DNA of 64,000 nt from Trichostrongylus colubriformis (Eukaryota > Nematoda > Chromadorea > Rhabditida > Trichostrongylidae), in contig OZ022256.1 in the NCBI GenBank assembly GCA_963978905.1, positions 5,315,501 to 5,379,500 of the forward strand, in the 5' to 3' direction. The translations under genes and the position numbers were made by a program. Of this stretch, positions 58,445 to 64,000 are shown piece by piece. Under the pieces are notes generated by a model. It had not been told where the DNA came from and did not search any database. It saw only the letters and a list, made by a program, of their open reading frames with translations. Positions within the stretch are counted from its first letter, which is position 1, and each line of letters opens with the position of its first letter.

Positions 58445-59418
58445 TTACCGTGGGTCCGTGCTCTCCCTGAAATACAGCCCCATACAAACATGTTTGAGAT
58501 GACCAAAACAAACATACATTTTGAAAGCGCATTTCAGATCTAGATAATGCGCACCATCTTCCGACGTTTCCAGCTTGATACCGCACCCAACCTTTTCAAA
58601 ATTGGGATCGTTTATCTGAAACATAAGGGCTTCTCCTATTTATGTGTTACCCATTCTTCAACAATGATTCTTCTTCCTGAACCAGTAGTAGAGAATGGAG
58701 AGCTAAAACTCACCTGATTTTGTCTTTCGAGCATTATTTTATCCAGAGTTTTTTTCCACGTACCGTCGAACGCACTGTAATGAGCGGTAATTTTGAGCTG
58801 GTCAGCCATCTAATAAGGTGAGTTCACAACTATACACAAGAAATGAAATTTGATCAGACTTTCGGTTCATTGGAAAGGAGTTCACCTTTTCACTTCGAAA
58901 CCGCGATGAGAAGATGTTCCTCCTGACAAACCCGTGAAGGCTTCTTTTCCAAGGTCGCAATTAGTTTCGTATGTCTGTAATTCAGATAATTACTTCCACT
59001 AATGGTGATCTAATTGACTAATAGCTGGTCGTTCTACCATAATAATTGAATAATGCACTGCGCTCCTAACTACTTTGCGAGCGTGAGTTGGTGCGACAAA
59101 GCTGGAACTGGGTTATGATATGGTGTGACATGATGTAGGAGCCACCGGTACCAATATCAGCCGAAGTTGTGTAGGAGTAATTTATCGTATCGGTTAACAA
59201 TGAAATATCGTCGTCGATCGTTAAATATTGCCATGCGCTAAGAGAACATCTATACTCTACATTCGAATAAGACTTTGCTCATTGGCTGCTCTTTCATGGT
59301 ACTTATAACAACAAAAAACCTACTATCTTACTGACAGAGAGTTTGGTGCGCATTTCGTTTATAGAATCAAGCAACGGCGTTCGAATATTTTCAGGAACGT
59401 TTTCAGCACAGACGAAAG
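58445..59418 (-). CDS. CAP-like (ASPR-like) secreted protein, minus-strand gene, copy 3
   Basis: Exons 59336-59418, 58894-58974, 58714-58809 and 58445-58615. The last exon is identical to copy 2, not to copy 1. Confidence 0.6.
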
Positions 59419-60726
59419 CTAAAACGGTACTGTACTAAGGTAATCTAATTGTCAGTTGAACTAAATGGTAACAGACCCTCCGGATCCTCAGCATTTCCTT
59501 CGATGAGCAGAAGCACGCAGCATGCCTAAACATCGTAATCGACTTGGTCCTTTATGAGTCTTTTTAGGAGTTGCCTGTACTGCTAATTACATACACTATA
59601 GTCAAATCTTCTATGTAAATGAAAAAATTGTGCTGCAATATGGGATATTGAAATCCATATCAACAAATGGAATTTTTCACAAGAAAAGAGGATTCATTAA
59701 GGAGAACGTACTATTGAAAGAATGTTCATGCGCATCTTCTGCAAACGGCGGACTCGAGTTGGTTTCATGGACGCCACGGTGAGCGATCCTTTTAAAGGAG
59801 TCAGTCGTGCAATACAGCTTACCAAATATCGAATAATTTCTATGTTATTGAACAGCTGTCAAACCGTCAGCTATCGCCAAGAAATTACACTGGGCACAAT
59901 TTTTTTGTACACTGAAGTTGCTCTACGAAGAAAGAACGTCGAGCTGCGTGGATGTGGGTCAATGAGTGCCATGTGAGTGATGGGAATGCCTGAAATGGTT
60001 TTAGTAGCCATTTCCAATTCAAATTAATTTTCAGATAGTAATTCTTGCATCTGATTGATACGCAAATCCCGATCACAACCTCTCGAATTTCTTCGTCTTA
60101 TCTGTTAAGTGGGGACGTTTATGCTTGGAAAAGCATCGAAAAGTAAATGTCAAGGAAATGTCTGTAAGAAGCATAGGTGCGACTCCAACACTTATGGTAC
60201 TGCCACCACTAAGCAAAAATCAAATGTCATCGGACTGATGTTCGTTGTTGAGAGCAGTCAAATAAGATTGTGCTGTGTCTTAAGCCCATTAACCGAATTT
60301 CAAACAGGTGATGAGTGGAGTTTCCTCGCTCTTTATGTTGAATTACTATTTCTGCTTATTGCCTCATACCACGGTTATAGTCTCCCGTTCATGTTGCAAA
60401 GATGCAGCTGCAATAAGTTTCTGCAGGCATATCGCAGAGAACCGCAACATGGATCGACGATGGATCGTGTTGAACAGTTCTTGTGGACGGGTGGAAATAG
60501 CGTTAGCCAAACACGGTCAATTTCATCATACTGTTAGTGTGACCAAATTTATTCAGCAGCATGTCTCTGTGGACCCATTTCCGATCGCATCGTTTTCCAA
60601 CAAAAACCCTCTTTCTTTTCAATTCTTCTGCTGACAGATGAAGCGGATCCTTTTATAAGGGTGAGCCGTAATGTGTTGGTACGCCAAACTTGGTCTTGCG
60701 CTAGGACGAGACAATCGCTTTTCGGC

Positions 60727-61789
60727 ATGCTCCTTTGCATCGTTTTCATGGTATGTTATACAAAATTTCTTTGCCACATTTATACACTTTTCTTAGTGCG
60801 AGACACTCTAGCTCATCAGTAGAACTCCTCGGAGATTACGAACATTCTTGAAAGAATTACAAATACTCGACGAAGGGATGAAAGTTGTGTTATGGTGCAG
60901 TAGCTAGGATGAGTGTTAGCATTCATAGAAAAATATCCATGAAACCAGACCATAGTTAGCCCCTTCAGATATGTTGCACCCTTTCGTTCACGAGAAGCTA
61001 TGCCGAAGGTTTGTTTCCAAATATTGTATGAGCTCGGTGTGCACCTTCTGTTCTTATTCTTTTTCCAGAGTACTGTGATCTGAATGTTCCTGGAACTGTA
61101 GAGGACGGAGAAAGCGTTCGAGGCATTCTCATGGCTGCCATAAATAGCAAAAATGACGACCTTCCAGATACGAGTGATTTGGTGAGTGGCTGACGTTAAA
61201 CGGAAGAAGGTGATGAGTGAAAGTTCTTCACGAGGCATCACTTTATTTGTGCCTACAGTTTCGTTCATATGCAGTGAACGAGTTCAGCTTCTTTTCACTC
61301 GTATGAAACGACCGTCTTCTTTTACAGGAGTATGACTGCGCTCTTTCCAAATTAGCTTCCGAGGGAAGTTACAAAGATGGATTCTATGGATTTCATTTTG
61401 ACGTTACAAGGTGTTTCTGATTTAATCTTAATTTTTGCTTGTCCTCTATCATATCTATTCCAAGTTTTTCCTTCTTGTAACCAATTACGTTTGCACTAAC
61501 TCCAACGGTTCAGCGACTTCAATTTCGATTGGAAAGATTCGATCGAAAAAGCACTCAAAAAGGTTGATGATGAACAAGACGATAAAGTATGCAGCTTTTC
61601 CCTTTTTCAAAATACTATTTCGAAATTTCGGTAATGGTCTTCTTTGTCTATGAGTATATGTTTCAGTTCACCACAATGTTTGGCACTGGTCTTGGAAAAA
61701 TTGGATGCGCCATCACTCTGAACACTCCGCGCGCAGATGGCAAACATGAATTCAAGCTAAGTTGTAACTACGGACGGACCCAGGAGTGA
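60727..61789 (+). CDS. CAP-like (ASPR-like) secreted protein, plus-strand gene, copy 3
   Basis: Exons 60727-60750, 61071-61181, 61328-61410, 61514-61586 and 61667-61789. Coding sequence appears identical to copies 1 and 2. Confidence 0.62.
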
Positions 61790-63642
61790 CACAGAAATTT
61801 AGGCCTAGCTGCACACATCTATTTCTAAACAGTGTGATACGTTGCAGTGTCGGTTAATTGCTGCATTCTGAGTCAAATAAATCTGCTCATATTTTACATG
61901 TAAAACATTTAGTTTCTACATTTCTATACAACAAATTTAATGAAAAATGAAGCTGAAGAACTGCATCAGATTACCACTGCACACTGGATTTTCTGTGGTC
62001 ATGAATTTTCCTAATAGTGATCAAGCACTGTAACTCGAGCTCACATCAGGGCGTTGACGACAACACTTTTATATAGAGTCGAACACCTACCTGTAGTCAA
62101 CGAAATGATTGGTGGTAGATGATACTCGCGAATCCTTTGTTGAGCCGGGAGACGGTTTGAATGTATTCTAGGCAAAATAACCTCTCTAACGAACCGGTTC
62201 GCTTTACTGGTTGGTAGTAGTCTAGAATTCTACCCAGCGATTGACAAGAATATCTGTGAAAGTCTTATACACCACCGAGAGCCGTCCTACTCATTCCACA
62301 TATTTAAGTCTATGGAAAAAACGCATGATTGAAATGCACCGCGAAAAGAGGATAGAGGACCGAACCACCGGCCTGGAGTGGTTATGCAGAAACGGTGCCT
62401 GGAAAGGGAGCAACATGAAAAAGCGAAAATCACGGTTAACCAGTGGTGTGAACAACGGATAGTTGAAGTGCGAGGAGCCATCATTCAGCATGTCCCATGA
62501 ATATCTGAGATGGGAAATGAACATGGCCAAAATCTAGTCGAAATATCATAAGTGACGCGCGCCACAAGCAGTTTTCACCTAGATCTTTGAAGTGAGCGAC
62601 CAGCTAGGAGATGCAGAACGGAGCGCGTGATTTCTAATGTCTCGGTACTGCCAGCGCTATGCTGTGAACCTGGCCTGATCGACCATCGGGCGATAGATTT
62701 TACATGTGCGAAAACAAGTTGGGACTTGTTATCGGCTAATTATATTATATTATATTTATTGCATGCACAACAGGTACATGAAGCATGAATTATAAGATAA
62801 GTCACTAATAAGAAGTCACTCAATATAAAGAGTTACCCGTCCCCGCCTCAGGCAGCGAGGGACGAACCACTGCTACCAGTAAGCTGTATGAACGGTGGAA
62901 TGTGCTTTGATCTTTCATCTGTCTCCGAGTCTTGTGAGAGTACAGCTTATTGGTAGAATACCAGCTCAATCAAATAAGGCACGGATGCAGACGCGAATAT
63001 AGACACACGGCGCGACAATAATAGTACAGCCAGACACCAATGGAGATCACTCGAATACATCGACTCGACTAAAACTGCAGGGGGCTGGACAGAGTATCGC
63101 CTAAAGATGGACGGATGCGGGACAGCGGAAGCGGCCGGTTTCCACGTTTGGTCCGAGCTCGTCTCTCGACCTTCTCCCTCCTCGGCAAGCCACGCCCCGA
63201 AAGAGAGATGAGTCATGGGAGAAACCCTTTGAGAATGCCGTTCATGACGGCTCACTTATAAGGAAAGTGATCTTTTGACCTGATGGGTTGTCGATGGATT
63301 TCTCATGCATGGCGCCATCCACAACGCCATTGTCTGTTTCGTTGGTTCGTTTGTACCGAGATCACGCACAAAAGACCTTCGACATAACCAGCTAGTCGTG
63401 AGAAGAGGTCTATCCATGGGTACCAGTGTGGATGAATACTCAAGGAATTATGGGATGAAAACAGGCGGATAGCTGATATGAACTTCTCTCATATCCTACT
63501 ACGTTACAATTACTTCATTTGGTGCTAGCGAGCCACTATGCGGACCGGAAAAGCGTTTGCATTCACGAAAATGTACATGAGACCTCAAGGCGAATCACCC
63601 TGCCGTTGGTCCTCTGAGAGCAGATGCGTATTGGAGGCATAA

Positions 63643-63928
63643 GGCCGCTTCCATACTTTGCGCACCGACGCCGTTCACACTACAGTATGGTGTTGTGGCC
63701 GATTTCAATCTTGGCGCTGTGCCAATACACGAAGCGGCCACGATCAATACACGAAGCGGCCACGATCACCTTATTGGCACAGCGCCAAGATTCGAATCGG
63801 CCACAACACCATACTGTAGTGTGATTGGGACCGCATTATCTATGGACGCCGTCACTCGCGTGACGCGGGCAAGCGCGTGACGCCGGCACGCGCGTGACGG
63901 CGTCGGTGCGCAAAGTATGGAAGCGGCC
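63643..63928. mobile_element. composite palindromic transposon, copy 3
   Basis: Same structure and flanks as copies at 48196 and 55917. Confidence 0.85.
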
Positions 63929-64000
63929 TAACAGACACAATGGATCATTCTCTCCAAGGAATCATGGCAAGATTTTGCCACTTCGATGAAATAAAATTTA

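Larger units (their letters stand above)
58347..64000. repeat. tandem array unit, copy 3 (cut by window end)
   Basis: Matches copy 2 at an offset of 7,726 bp to the last base. A few single-base differences exist (for example 59304, ACTAATAAC to ACTTATAAC; 60330, CGC to CTC). Confidence 0.95.

Noticed and set aside
42897..64000. CRISPR-like or satellite array
   Set aside because: The repeat unit is 7.7 kb with genes inside; there are no short regular repeats with spacers.

Overview
The window is eukaryotic and most likely comes from a strongylid (clade V) nematode, plausibly a hookworm. The signs are intron-rich genes with short nematode-type acceptors (TTTTCAG, TTTTTAG), A/T-rich introns, dense short inverted-repeat transposons (MITEs), mariner remnants, and a tandem array of small divergent CAP-like genes resembling the hookworm ASP-related (ASPR) proteins. 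The species call is inference. There are no operons, rRNA genes, CRISPR arrays or recognisable tRNA genes. Genes were assembled by hand from exons whose splice sites and phases agree; each is given as one span with its exons listed.

Layout. 1-1406: last three exons of an unidentified gene. 1.4-5.4 kb: transposon-derived DNA, including a 1,036-bp foldback element with a TA target duplication (2018-3053). 5482-7907: complete LITAF-domain gene. 8.2-11.3 kb: plus-strand exons of a gene I do not recognise. 11.3-17.6 kb: repeats, two abutting related MITEs, a Tc1/mariner transposase relic and a 430-bp inverted-repeat element. 17670-20342: Myb/SANT-like (zeste-type) DNA-binding protein with a C-terminal coiled coil. 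20.8-23.2 kb: unassigned exon-like segments. 23128-37031: a large divergent TRPM-type cation channel gene with S1-S6, pore, TRP helix, C-terminal coiled coil and one GC-AG intron. Its introns carry about a dozen MITEs, and the last one holds an internally deleted mariner. 38687-40919: DUF4440/SnoaL-like (NTF2-fold) gene without a recognisable 3' end.

42897-64000 holds two full and one partial near-identical tandem copies of a unit of about 7.7 kb. Each unit has a head-to-head pair of small cysteine-containing CAP-like genes and a composite palindromic transposon. The three copies are almost identical except that the last exon of the minus-strand gene in copy 1 differs from copies 2 and 3 almost only at amino-acid-changing sites.

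The genes do not form one pathway. They are a LITAF membrane protein, a transposase-like DNA-binding regulator, an ion channel, an NTF2-fold protein and an expanding family of probably secreted proteins, set in a MITE-rich background.
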